Source of the DNA: Flavobacteriales bacterium
GTDB lineage: Bacteria; Bacteroidota; Bacteroidia; Flavobacteriales; Flavobacteriaceae
Direction: 5' to 3'
DNA: 34,061 bases
Assembly (NCBI GenBank): GCA_024229195.1
Contig: JAAESS010000270.1
Span: forward strand, 1-34,061
Shown: positions 15,186-23,519 of the stretch, piece by piece
How the letters are laid out: every line of letters begins with the position of its first letter
Numbering within the stretch: the stretch's first letter is position 1
Notes under the pieces: generated by a model
The model's database searches: none
What the model was told of the DNA's origin: nothing
What the model saw: the letters and a program-made list of their open reading frames with translations, nothing else
Position numbers and translations under genes: made by a program

Positions 15186-17816
15186 TTACAAGGAAGCAAG
15201 GCTTTTTTCGACCATGGCAATTTTAGCTAAAGCATCAGCTTCCTTCTTTCTTTCGTTGGCGATTACCTGCTCTGGAGCATTATTTACAAACCTTTCATTG
15301 CTTAACTTTTTTTGCACTGAGGCGAGAAAACCTTTGTGATAAGCCAGTTCTTCATTTAATTTAATAGTTTCAGCCTCTACATCGATCTGTAAGTCAAAAG
15401 GGATAAAAAACTCATTAGAACCAACTCTAAAAGTCAAGGCCTTCTCAATTTTCTTTGGCGTCTCTTCTACTTTTGATACATTACACATCTTCTTGATCAA
15501 TGTATAGAAATCAGCATTAACTTCATCCTTTTTCAGAACAAAAAGCTCTAAAGATTCTTTAAATGATATGTTCTTTTGCTTACGGATATTTCGAACTGCA
15601 GAGATGATTTCTTTTATCGTTTCAAACTCATCTAAGATAAGGTTGTCATACTTCTCCTGAGCGGGATATGCAGAAATTACCAATGCTTCTTTTTCGCTTC
15701 TATCCTTAAAGTATTGCCAGATTTCTTCTGTAATAAAAGGCATAAACGGATGTAGTATCTTGATATTATCTTCAAATAGATCTACAGTTGCTTTTAAAGT
15801 AATTGGATCGATAGGTTTTCCAAATTCCGGCTTCACCATTTCCAAATACCAGGAAGAAAAATCATCCCATACCAATTTATAGATTGCGGTTAAAGCATCT
15901 GATAATCGATATTGGTCAAATTGCTCGTCAATAAAAGCTAATGTTTTTTGAAATTTGGCTTTATACCATTCAATTGCCATTTTTGATGACTCAGGCTGAA
16001 CCGCATTTTCAGAGACTTCCCATCCTTTCACGAGTCTAAACCCATTCCAGATCTTATTGGCAAAATTCCTGCCCTGTAGCATGAGATTTTCATCGAACAG
16101 CAAATCATTTCCGGCTGCTGAACTCATTAATATCCCTGCCCTTACACCATCAGCTCCATAACTATCCATCAGATCAATTGGATCAGGCGAATTCCCTAAG
16201 GACTTAGACATTTTTCTTCTTTGCTGATCTCTTACTATTCCGGTAAGATAAACATGTTCAAAAGGTCTTTTATCAGCAAACTCATAACCTGCAATGATCA
16301 TCCTGGCTACCCAAAAGAAAAGAATATCAGGGGCAGTAACCAGATCATTGGTTGGATAATAATATTTAAAATCTTCGTTATCAGGATCGTTGATACCATT
16401 AAATACACTCATTGGCCATAACCAAGAAGAAAACCAGGTATCGAGAGTATCTTCGTCTTGTCTGATATCAGACATAACTAATGATTCATTACCCGCTTTT
16501 ATTTTAGCCAGGTTTAATGCTTCCTCCTTAGAATCTGCCACCACATAATCATTGGTTCCATTTCCAAAATAATAAGCCGGAATTCGATGACCCCAATATA
16601 ATTGCCTGGAAATATTCCAGTCACGGATATTCTCCATCCAGTGTCTGTAGGTATTGATAAATTTATCCGGCACTAATTGAACATCACCATTTTTTAAGAC
16701 CGCATCAATCGCAGGTTTAACTAAATCCTCCATTTTTAAAAACCACTGCTCTGATATTTTTGGCTCAATGACAGCTTTGGTTCTTTCAGAGGTCCCTACC
16801 TTATGCATATAATCCTCAGTTTTGACAAGAAATCCTTTCTCCTCAAGTTCTTTGACGATCTGTTTTCTCACAAGGAAACGATCTTTACCCTCATAATGCA
16901 ATCCATTGGCGTTAAGCGTTGCATCATCATTAAAAATATCAATTACTTCTAATTGATGTTTCTCTCCAATGATTTTGTCATTCGGATCATGAGCAGGTGT
17001 AATTTTAAGACTTCCCGTTCCAAATTCAACATCAACATAATCATCTTCAATGATCGGAATGGTTCTTCCGACAATCGGAACAATCGCCTTCTTACCTTTT
17101 AAGTGGGTGAATCTTTGGTCTTCAGGATGAATACAAATGGCGGTATCTCCCAAAATTGTCTCGGGTCTCGTAGTTGCAATTTGAATTAGCTCCTCAGTTC
17201 CCTCTATTGCGTAATTGACATAGTATAACTTACCTGGTTTCTCAATATAAATTACCTCTTCGTCGCTTAGCGTTGTTTTAGCCTCTGGATCCCAGTTTAC
17301 CATTCGGTATCCTTTATAAATCAATCCTTTTTTATGTAAATCCTTAAAAATCTTATTCACAGACTGGTTAAGATCCTCGTCCATTGTAAACTTTGTTCTT
17401 TCCCAATCACAAGAAGCTCCAAGTTTTTTCAGTTGTTCTAAAATAAGGCCCCCGTGTTTATGTGTCCATTCCCAGGCATGTTCTATAAATTCCTCCCGAC
17501 TGAGATCAGACTTTTGAATCCCCTCTTCTTTAAGTTTGGCCACAACTTTCGCCTCTGTGGCTATTGACGCATGGTCTGTTCCCGGAACCCAGCACGCATT
17601 GAAGCCCTGCATTCGCTTTCGACGTATCAAAACATCCTGTATGGTATTATTCAACATATGCCCCATATGCAATACTCCTGTAACATTTGGAGGAGGAATT
17701 ACAATGGTATAGGGCTCACGTTGATCTGGTTCTGAATGGAAATAATTATGTTCCATCCAGTACTTATACCATTTTGCTTCTACCGTTTGTGCATTGTATT
17801 TTGCCGGGATATTCAT
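15186..17816 (-). CDS. valS: Valyl-tRNA synthetase
   Basis: Class I aminoacyl-tRNA synthetase of 876 residues that charges tRNA-Val and hydrolyses mischarged Thr-tRNA-Val. The HIGH motif is HMGH at residues 50-53 (in PPPNVTGVLHMGH) and the KMSKS loop is K535-S539. Between them lies the CP1 editing domain with TTRPETILGDTAI. An anticodon-binding helical domain follows from about 600. The C-terminal ~65 residues form the coiled-coil arm typical of ValS. Start is the ATG at 17816. It is convergent with the broken VOC gene; no T-box or other leader is visible upstream, only a -7 box. Confidence 0.98.
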   Translation of the reverse strand: MNIPAKYNAQTVEAKWYKYWMEHNYFHSEPDQREPYTIVIPPPNVTGVLHMGHMLNNTIQDVLIRRKRMQGFNACWVPGTDHASIATEAKVVAKLKEEGIQKSDLSREEFIEHAWEWTHKHGGLILEQLKKLGASCDWERTKFTMDEDLNQSVNKIFKDLHKKGLIYKGYRMVNWDPEAKTTLSDEEVIYIEKPGKLYYVNYAIEGTEELIQIATTRPETILGDTAICIHPEDQRFTHLKGKKAIVPIVGRTIPIIEDDYVDVEFGTGSLKITPAHDPNDKIIGEKHQLEVIDIFNDDATLNANGLHYEGKDRFLVRKQIVKELEEKGFLVKTEDYMHKVGTSERTKAVIEPKISEQWFLKMEDLVKPAIDAVLKNGDVQLVPDKFINTYRHWMENIRDWNISRQLYWGHRIPAYYFGNGTNDYVVADSKEEALNLAKIKAGNESLVMSDIRQDEDTLDTWFSSWLWPMSVFNGINDPDNEDFKYYYPTNDLVTAPDILFFWVARMIIAGYEFADKRPFEHVYLTGIVRDQQRRKMSKSLGNSPDPIDLMDSYGADGVRAGILMSSAAGNDLLFDENLMLQGRNFANKIWNGFRLVKGWEVSENAVQPESSKMAIEWYKAKFQKTLAFIDEQFDQYRLSDALTAIYKLVWDDFSSWYLEMVKPEFGKPIDPITLKATVDLFEDNIKILHPFMPFITEEIWQYFKDRSEKEALVISAYPAQEKYDNLILDEFETIKEIISAVRNIRKQKNISFKESLELFVLKKDEVNADFYTLIKKMCNVSKVEETPKKIEKALTFRVGSNEFFIPFDLQIDVEAETIKLNEELAYHKGFLASVQKKLSNERFVNNAPEQVIANERKKEADALAKIAMVEKSLASL

Positions 17817-17841
17817 ATGTTAAATTTTGTCAAATAGTGTG

Positions 17842-17849
17842 CAAAATTA
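17842..17849 (-). promoter_or_regulatory. Candidate -7 element for valS
   Basis: TAATTTTG on the minus strand matches TAnnTTTG, 25 bases before the valS ATG. No TTG at -33 spacing. Confidence 0.4.
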
Positions 17850-17903
17850 CAATTTTAAGCAATAAATTCGGTTAATTAAAGTTAGATTTATTTGAAAATG
17901 TAT

Positions 17904-17911
17904 TAATTTTG
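17904..17911 (+). promoter_or_regulatory. Candidate -7 element for the DUF1573 gene
   Basis: TAATTTTG (TAnnTTTG) sits 16 bases before the ATG at 17928. The -33 region has only TTA near position 17882-17884. Confidence 0.45.
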
Positions 17912-17927
17912 AAACAAATTATTTATC

Positions 17928-18377
17928 ATGAAAAAAATATTAGTTTTATTATTTATTGGCCTAGTCTCATTCTCAATGAACGGCCAAACGAAAGAAGATA
18001 TTAAAAAGGACTATACAGGACCTGTTTTTGAATTTGAAAATGAAGTGATTGATTATGGAGAAATTGCTGCAAATTCTGATGGAAATAGAGTTTTTAAATT
18101 TAAAAACGTAGGTAAATCACCATTGATTATCTCAAACGTAAAAGGTAGTTGTGGATGCACGGTACCTACAAAACCAGAAGAGCCAATCATGCCAGGTGAG
18201 AGCGGTGAAATTAAAGTCAAATATGCAACTAACAGAATTGGACCATTTTCAAAAACTGTTACAATCACCTCAAATGCATACGAACCAACCGTCGTCTTAA
18301 AAATTAAAGGTAGAGTTCTTGAACAACAAACCGGAGAACTTCAAAAAAAGAAAAGTATCGTCTCTGAAACAAACTAA
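17928..18377 (+). CDS. Exported DUF1573 domain protein
   Basis: Exported protein of 149 residues. A signal peptide ends near residue 20 (SFSMNGQ). One DUF1573 domain follows, an Ig-like/ASH-type beta-sandwich, with the characteristic VFKFKNVGKSPLIISNVKGS and CGCTVPTKPEEPIMPGESG. The CGC pair is a family hallmark. The function of DUF1573 proteins is not established; they are very common in Bacteroidota. The gene stands alone between its own -7 box and a strong hairpin terminator whose stem begins in its stop codon. Confidence 0.9.
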   Translation: MKKILVLLFIGLVSFSMNGQTKEDIKKDYTGPVFEFENEVIDYGEIAANSDGNRVFKFKNVGKSPLIISNVKGSCGCTVPTKPEEPIMPGESGEIKVKYATNRIGPFSKTVTITSNAYEPTVVLKIKGRVLEQQTGELQKKKSIVSETN

Positions 18378-18404
18378 AAAAAGCCCCTCGAGGGCTTTTT
18401 TTTT
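18376..18404. terminator. Bidirectional terminator between DUF1573 and retropepsin-PDZ genes
   Basis: The GC core GCCC (18383-18386) and GGGC (18392-18395) is extended by seven A-T pairs, giving an 11 bp stem with a 5-base loop, with A- and T-runs on either side. It overlaps both convergent stop codons and should work in both directions. Confidence 0.85.
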
Positions 18405-19728
18405 ACAATAGACTTTTCAAGTAAAACTCATATCTGAGGTGCTGTCCTTTTCTGTCAACAAGAATTTTTATTTTTTTATCATCCTTTTGTGACAGCATGA
18501 ATACAATTTCTTCCATTTTTAAATTATAAGCTTCTTTTCCGTTGATCTCTAAAATAATATCGTCTTCCCTCAATCCGGCATAATGAGCTGGTGAACCAGG
18601 TCTTATCAAATAAATTTTATAACTGGGCTTATAGGTATATCCAAAAGTGTAAAAAATATTTGTGATCGATAAGGATTGATTATCCTTTGACAGTGGTGCT
18701 TGATATTGATTTTCCTTCACAAGCATATCTCCGCCGTAGATCAATTCCATACCACTTTTATTATATAAAAATGGTGCGCGGTAAAATCGTCGGTTCTTTT
18801 TCAATGTAATTCGACTGTTCGGATAATCCATAATGACTTGAAATCTTTTTAAAATTCCTGCACCTAAGGTTCCGTTTCTATCTTTGTTTGCATGAACTCT
18901 TAATATTGATGTCGAATCAGGATATGAAACTGAAGCATTTTCAAATTCAAAGCTTCCAATTTTCAACTTATTTATTCGGCTTCTTTTTCCTAAAATGTTT
19001 CCATTGAGTCCTTTCCCTAAAAAATCATCAAAATATCTATCACCAATAAGAATGTCAGGATCTGAATGAGGAAATAACCACAAGGAATCACCTCCTCCAG
19101 AATCAATAAGCAATTTCACCTTAACTTCCTTTCCTAAATGATTCTCAATCACAACATCTATAAATGGCTTGCCGTTATAAAAATCAAGAGGAAAAGTTTC
19201 ACAGCCATTGCAAGCAATATCCTCAGATACATCAGCATTATAAAAAGTAATTTTTTGAGAACCATAGTTGATCTTAACAATAAAATCTCGAAATAGATCC
19301 CCTCCGATTATACCATGGATATCCAAACCCATCTTAGCGGATATATCAAATAACTCATCCGTTATGGCATATAACGATAGCTCAGGGTTGACAATACCTT
19401 TAAATTTAAAATAATTTCCACTAGAGACCAAGGCATTGATTGGTTCACCTTCACCAAGACCTCTAAGTTGTATTTTCTCAACATTTCGAAGCTGAAGAGA
19501 GTCTTCAAATTTAAGATTGAAAAGGATGGTCCTTTTTATTCCGGTATCTAATAAAAAATTGAGCTCCTTGCCATTGATTTCTGCAGAAATGACGATCAAA
19601 TTATTGACCAAAGAAAAAGTTAAGTTTTCACTCTTCTTGTTCGTATCCAATATTCTGAATCGACCCTGTGAAAAAGATAACAGGGAACAACTGAAAAACA
19701 GTAAAATCAGAACAATTCTATTATACAT
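18403..19728 (-). CDS. Exported retropepsin-like aspartyl protease with PDZ domain
   Basis: Exported protein of about 441 residues with a signal peptide (MYNRIVLILLFFSC to about residue 22). Two retropepsin-like half-domains follow: the first has the catalytic-type triad D61-T-G in LNFLLDTG, the second D209-S-G in KLLIDSGGGD. A PDZ domain occupies about residues 345-435, with GSPAHYAGLREDDIILEINGK. Both Asp residues in one chain would allow an intramolecular pepsin-like active site. Start is the ATG at 19728, giving a clean signal peptide; a TTG at 19740 is less likely. Homologues in Bacteroidota are annotated as aspartyl protease/PDZ proteins without known substrates. Confidence 0.87.
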   Translation of the reverse strand: MYNRIVLILLFFSCSLLSFSQGRFRILDTNKKSENLTFSLVNNLIVISAEINGKELNFLLDTGIKRTILFNLKFEDSLQLRNVEKIQLRGLGEGEPINALVSSGNYFKFKGIVNPELSLYAITDELFDISAKMGLDIHGIIGGDLFRDFIVKINYGSQKITFYNADVSEDIACNGCETFPLDFYNGKPFIDVVIENHLGKEVKVKLLIDSGGGDSLWLFPHSDPDILIGDRYFDDFLGKGLNGNILGKRSRINKLKIGSFEFENASVSYPDSTSILRVHANKDRNGTLGAGILKRFQVIMDYPNSRITLKKNRRFYRAPFLYNKSGMELIYGGDMLVKENQYQAPLSKDNQSLSITNIFYTFGYTYKPSYKIYLIRPGSPAHYAGLREDDIILEINGKEAYNLKMEEIVFMLSQKDDKKIKILVDRKGQHLRYEFYLKSLL

Positions 19729-19826
19729 CTCAGAAAACAATATAGCATATGGAAAGTACTACAAAATTGAGACCTGACAATAATTTTAAGAAATATTTAG
19801 CTTTTGCAAACCATCATAAAAAGTCC

Positions 19827-20165
19827 TTACTTTTTCACGTATTCATTAACCTTATCTAGTATAAAAGGAACCATTTCCTTGGCAATGATAAATGCTACAA
19901 AAAACTTACGGGTTTTTTTATTGGCCATAAGAATTGTACTAATCAAATTCATGGCAGCACCCTTGTAATTTTCAAGAGAAAAAGACTCCATAGAATGCTT
20001 TAGAGAACTCCTTACGGAGCCACCCTGAAAAATCGTAGACACAATTGACAATACGGGACTGTCAAGAATATCTTGTTCTTGTTTTTTTATTGTATCCGCC
20101 AATTTTAGTTTTGCCAGATTCAATTCGTCGAATGTGGTAATTCTGTTTACTGACCTACTCTTCAT
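19827..20165 (-). CDS. Conserved flavobacterial protein of unknown function
   Basis: Small protein of 112 residues that I do not recognise beyond its context. The first 35 residues (FDELNLAKLKLADTIKKQEQD) look like an amphipathic helix. The middle has FQGGSVRSSLKHSMESF, and the end is moderately hydrophobic (KKFF-like VAFIIAKEMVPFIL). Its ATG overlaps the end of the DUF1469 gene by 11 bp, so it is translationally coupled as third gene of a YtxH / holin-like / unknown unit. A peripheral membrane partner of the other two is my inference. By position it resembles E. coli yqjK, but I see no sequence similarity. Confidence 0.75.
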   Translation of the reverse strand: MKSRSVNRITTFDELNLAKLKLADTIKKQEQDILDSPVLSIVSTIFQGGSVRSSLKHSMESFSLENYKGAAMNLISTILMANKKTRKFFVAFIIAKEMVPFILDKVNEYVKK

Positions 20166-20505
20166 ATTCTATACTTTCATTAAAATCATCTTCATCGGCA
20201 AGTGCTTCTTCAACGATCTTATCTTTGATCTTTAACTCAACACGGTCTTTCGCAAAGACAACATAGATGATAAAAAACAATAAATAAATTACACCAACAA
20301 GAGCAAATCCAACGATCTCGCTTTCAAAGAAAGTAGAAAGCCAAAAGGCCACAGAAATACTGAACATAAGTACAATCAAAATACCTATGACCAATAATAA
20401 AAACGAGCTAACCATTGCAGCTGCTACATTAGCAATGGCCCCAATAAAATTAAATTTAACAAGTTGAATTCTATTTTCAACATATTTTTTAACCAAATCT
20501 ATCAT
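20155..20505 (-). CDS. Phage-holin-III-like membrane protein (DUF1469, YqjE type)
   Basis: Membrane protein of 116 residues with two long hydrophobic helices at about 24-52 and 65-86 and an acidic C-terminal tail ending in EEALADEDDFNESIEYEE. The N-terminus VKKYVENRIQLVKFNFIGA is characteristic of the Phage_holin_3_6/DUF1469 family, to which E. coli YqjE belongs. Despite the name these are chromosomal envelope proteins, and no lysis gene is near. It lies 20 bp after the YtxH gene and overlaps the next gene by 11 bp. Confidence 0.82.
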   Translation of the reverse strand: MIDLVKKYVENRIQLVKFNFIGAIANVAAAMVSSFLLLVIGILIVLMFSISVAFWLSTFFESEIVGFALVGVIYLLFFIIYVVFAKDRVELKIKDKIVEEALADEDDFNESIEYEE

Positions 20506-20524
20506 TACCTATTTCAATATTAAT

Positions 20525-20887
20525 TTATATTGAATTGGAATTAGCTTCCGCAGTTTTTGTTTCCTTTTTAATTGACTCGATTTTTTCTGACAATTCCTTT
20601 TCAAGATCTTTTACCTTGGCAGAAACCTTATCAAATTTTTCCTTTACGGAAGATTTGACATCACTAAACTTTTCTTTAAAATCGTTTAATGATTCCTTAT
20701 CCAAATCTTCAATTTTTTTTGAAAGTTCATTAAACTTTTTATCCAGATCACTCTTTAATTCTCCAGCTTTATCTGAGAGATTTTCACGAGTTTCTTTTCC
20801 GGAAGCCGGAGCAAGAAGTAATCCTGCTACCGCACCCGTTGCTGCACCTAAGATGAGCCCTAACAACAATTTAGAATCACTTGACAT
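20525..20887 (-). CDS. YtxH domain protein with long charged coiled coil
   Basis: Protein of 120 residues. Residues 7-28 form a glycine/alanine-rich membrane helix (LLLGLILGAATGAVAGLLLA), followed by APASGKETRENL, the YtxH signature. The remaining ~80 residues are a highly charged coiled coil rich in Lys, Glu, Asp and Ser. YtxH proteins are linked to general stress in Bacillus. It heads a three-gene leftward unit with the DUF1469 protein and an unknown partner. The layout (glycine-zipper membrane helix plus coiled coil, then holin-like) resembles E. coli yqjD-yqjE, whose YqjD binds ribosomes in stationary phase. Confidence 0.87.
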   Translation of the reverse strand: MSSDSKLLLGLILGAATGAVAGLLLAPASGKETRENLSDKAGELKSDLDKKFNELSKKIEDLDKESLNDFKEKFSDVKSSVKEKFDKVSAKVKDLEKELSEKIESIKKETKTAEANSNSI

Positions 20888-21012
20888 AATAGCGTTATTT
20901 TAGATTAATATTACAATATTAAAGATACTAAATATCCCTCAAAAAATAAGCCTTAAAAGGGAAAAAGTAAATAATATTTTGCAATTTTGCAATTACATTC
21001 AAGACTTTAAAT

Positions 21013-22203
21013 ATGCCAGCAATATCCTTAAAAGGGCAGCACATGCCAGAATCACCCATAAGAAAACTTGTACCTTTTGCTGAAGACGCCAAAAAAAGAG
21101 GTATCAGCGTCTTTCATTTAAACATAGGGCAACCGGATATCGAAACACCGGAGGCTGCGCTGAAAGCTGTTAAAAACAACAAAATAAAGGTATTGTCTTA
21201 TGCCAGAAGTGAAGGCTCAGAGGCTTATCGAAAAAAACTTGGCCAATATTACAGACAAAATAATATCAATGTCAACGAAAAAGATATCGTCGTTACCACA
21301 GGTGGATCAGAGGCCTTACTTTTTACGCTGGGAAGTATCACTGATTTTGGAGATGAAGTTATCATTCCAGAACCTTTTTATGCGAATTATAATGGTTTTT
21401 CTGTTGCGAATGGAATCAAAGTAGTACCTATCGTTTCAAGTATAAACGATGATTTTGCCTTACCTCCCATTGAAGAATTTGAGAAGCTGATCAGTAAAAG
21501 AACCAAAGCGATACTAATTTGTAATCCTGGAAACCCTACGGGCTATCTCTATTCAAAGGAGGAGCTTGAAAAATTAAAGGACCTTGCCTTAAAACATGAT
21601 TTGTTTCTAATTGCTGATGAGGTTTATCGCGAATTTGTTTATGAAGGTATCGAGCATCATTCTATCATGAGTCTTGATGGTTTAGATGAGCATGCCATTG
21701 TTATAGATTCTGTCTCAAAAAGGTACAGTATGTGCGGAGCTCGTATAGGCTGTATTGTGTCCAAGAACAAAGACCTTATTCAAACAGCTCTGAAATATGC
21801 ACAGGCAAGGTTAAGCTCGCCAACCTATGCGCTTCTTGCCAGTGAAGCAGCCTTAGATACGCCACCTGAATATTTTGAAAAAGTTATCGAAGAATACGAT
21901 GAAAGAAGAATTGTTCTGATCAACGCTTTAAGTGAAATTAAAGGTGTAAAAGTTTCACGACCCAAAGGTGCCTTTTATTGTATTGCAGAATTACCGGTTG
22001 ATGATGCAGATGATTTTGCCCAATGGATGCTGGAAAAATTTAATGATCAGGGTGAAACTGTAATGGTAGCGCCTGCAAGCGGATTTTATTCAACTCCCGG
22101 GTCAGGAAAGAATCAGATCAGGATCGCTTATGTACTGAACAAGGAAAGTTTGGTTCGTTCAGTTGAATTATTGAAATTAGCATTGGAACAATACCCAAAC
22201 TAA
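21013..22203 (+). CDS. Pyridoxal-phosphate aminotransferase, class I/II (AspC-like fold I)
   Basis: PLP enzyme of 396 residues, the usual length of fold-type I aspartate-family aminotransferases. Key blocks are LNIGQPDIETP (substrate/N-terminal segment), CNPGNPTGYLYSKEEL, ADEVYREFVYEG (Asp-Tyr contacts to the PLP ring) and SVSKRYSMCGARIG with the Schiff-base lysine K236. R373-type residues for the alpha-carboxylate lie in GKNQIRIAYVLNK near the C-terminus. It is immediately followed by murB with no gap, suggesting one transcript. The preferred amino donor cannot be fixed; aspartate or a broad set is likely. Confidence 0.92.
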   Translation: MPAISLKGQHMPESPIRKLVPFAEDAKKRGISVFHLNIGQPDIETPEAALKAVKNNKIKVLSYARSEGSEAYRKKLGQYYRQNNINVNEKDIVVTTGGSEALLFTLGSITDFGDEVIIPEPFYANYNGFSVANGIKVVPIVSSINDDFALPPIEEFEKLISKRTKAILICNPGNPTGYLYSKEELEKLKDLALKHDLFLIADEVYREFVYEGIEHHSIMSLDGLDEHAIVIDSVSKRYSMCGARIGCIVSKNKDLIQTALKYAQARLSSPTYALLASEAALDTPPEYFEKVIEEYDERRIVLINALSEIKGVKVSRPKGAFYCIAELPVDDADDFAQWMLEKFNDQGETVMVAPASGFYSTPGSGKNQIRIAYVLNKESLVRSVELLKLALEQYPN

Positions 22204-23208
22204 ATGTTTCAAAAAAATAAATCCTTAAGATCTTTAAATACCTTTGGTATTGCCGCAACTGCCAGACAGTTCTCGGAGGTCACCTCTTGTATGGAGTTAA
22301 AGGAAATCGTTTCTCAACAAAAGAAACTTTTCATTTTAAGTGGAGGGAGCAATATTTTACTTACTCAGGATATCGACATTCCTGTTATTTATCTCAATAC
22401 AAAAGGGATCGAGATTCTCGATAAAAACAATGGGACTGTTCTGGTCAAAGTCGAGGCCGGTGAAAATTGGCATGAATTCGTTTGCTGGTGCCTTGAAAAT
22501 AACTTTGGTGGTTTGGAAAACCTTTCACTTATCCCCGGAAATGTTGGAACCTCTCCCATGCAGAATATCGGTGCCTACGGGGTAGAAATAAAAGACTGTT
22601 TTGAATCATTGGAGGCTTTAGAAATCAGTAGTGGTGATATCCGAACATTTACAGCAGAAGACTGTGCCTTCGGTTATCGTGAATCTGTATTTAAAAACAA
22701 GTTAAAAGGTCAGTTTATCATTCTTAATGTCACCTTTAAACTCAGCACAAAAGACCACAAAATCAACGCAGACTATGGAGCGATAAGAGATGAACTTAGA
22801 GCAAATAAGGTCTCTGAACCAGGAATCAATGATATTTCAAAAGCGGTGATCGCCATAAGACAATCTAAATTACCCGACCCAAATGAAATTGGTAACAGTG
22901 GAAGCTTTTTTAAAAACCCTGTGATTCCTTTGACTCATTTTCAAAAACTTCAGAAACGCGATCCAAAAATGCCGTATTACAGATTGTCAGATAAGCTGAT
23001 CAAAGTTCCTGCCGGCTGGTTAGTAGAAAAGTGTGGATTAAAAGGCAAACGAATCGGTGATGCGGGAGTTCATGATAAACAAGCCCTGGTTCTTGTAAAT
23101 CATAATAATGCAAAGGGTAAAGATATCTTGGCATTGGCAAAAATGGTTCAGAAAGCAGTTTCAGATGAATTTGAAATTGATCTTGAAATGGAAGTTAATA
23201 TTATTTAA
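22204..23208 (+). CDS. murB: UDP-N-acetylmuramate dehydrogenase
   Basis: FAD enzyme of 334 residues that reduces UDP-GlcNAc-enolpyruvate to UDP-MurNAc with NADPH, the second committed step of peptidoglycan synthesis. The FAD-binding region shows LSGGSNIL and LSLIPGNVGTSPMQNIGAYG. FGYRESVFK carries the substrate-binding Tyr-Arg of type I MurB, and GNSGSFFKNPV contains the proton-donor serine S234. Length and motifs fit type I (E. coli-like). Its ATG starts directly after the aminotransferase stop codon (TAAATG). A weak hairpin (AGCTG/CAGCT, 23297-23314) follows about 90 bp downstream. Confidence 0.97.
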   Translation: MFQKNKSLRSLNTFGIAATARQFSEVTSCMELKEIVSQQKKLFILSGGSNILLTQDIDIPVIYLNTKGIEILDKNNGTVLVKVEAGENWHEFVCWCLENNFGGLENLSLIPGNVGTSPMQNIGAYGVEIKDCFESLEALEISSGDIRTFTAEDCAFGYRESVFKNKLKGQFIILNVTFKLSTKDHKINADYGAIRDELRANKVSEPGINDISKAVIAIRQSKLPDPNEIGNSGSFFKNPVIPLTHFQKLQKRDPKMPYYRLSDKLIKVPAGWLVEKCGLKGKRIGDAGVHDKQALVLVNHNNAKGKDILALAKMVQKAVSDEFEIDLEMEVNII

Positions 23209-23519
23209 AACTTCGGCTGTTCAAAGCAGAAGGCTCGTTCTTATTTCAGAGAACAATTGCCAGCAAATCATCTCAAAATACTTTCAAAAAAAACTCAGCT
23301 GAAAAGTCGCAGCTAATTTTCTCATTATGCCATTCTGGCCTAAAAAAATTCATCTCAGAGTAATAAACGGATATAATTCACTACAATCCTCGGCTAAGAC
23401 CCTAAAAAAGAGACACTGACAAAAATTAATTAATTCCTTTTGAGACCTAACATAAGTCATAAAATACTTGTCGTATATTTTATTAACTTTATACAAGTGA
23501 ACTTCTAAAGACAAATTCC
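23209..23519. other. 311 bp intergenic region between murB and the EF-G paralogue
   Basis: No convincing reading frame, tRNA or known RNA is visible. It holds a weak 5 bp hairpin at 23297-23314 (AGCTG, 8-base loop, CAGCT) followed by a T-rich run, possibly the murB terminator. An inverted repeat at 23466-23498 lies near the start of the next gene. The near-match TAACTTTA at 23484-23491 resembles a -7 element. A long leader for the EF-G gene is possible. Confidence 0.6.
23466..23498. repeat. Inverted repeat before the EF-G paralogue, possible operator
   Basis: ACTTGT-cg-TATA (23466-23477) faces TATACAAGT (23490-23498) across 12 bases; the arms pair over nine positions with a two-base bulge. 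It overlaps the likely promoter region and ends 21 bases before the ATG. It could bind a dimeric regulator or form a 5' hairpin. Confidence 0.4.

Noticed and set aside
20155-20505. Holin-like protein as a sign of a prophage or lysis cassette
   Set aside because: The DUF1469 family is chromosomal (YqjE type), no endolysin, integrase or phage structural gene is nearby, and the gene sits in a stress-type trio.
20535-20903. Open frame of 122 codons on the plus strand opposite the YtxH gene
   Set aside because: It is the antisense of a Lys/Glu-rich coiled coil, giving Ser/Phe/Leu-rich sequence; the minus-strand protein has a clear YtxH signature.
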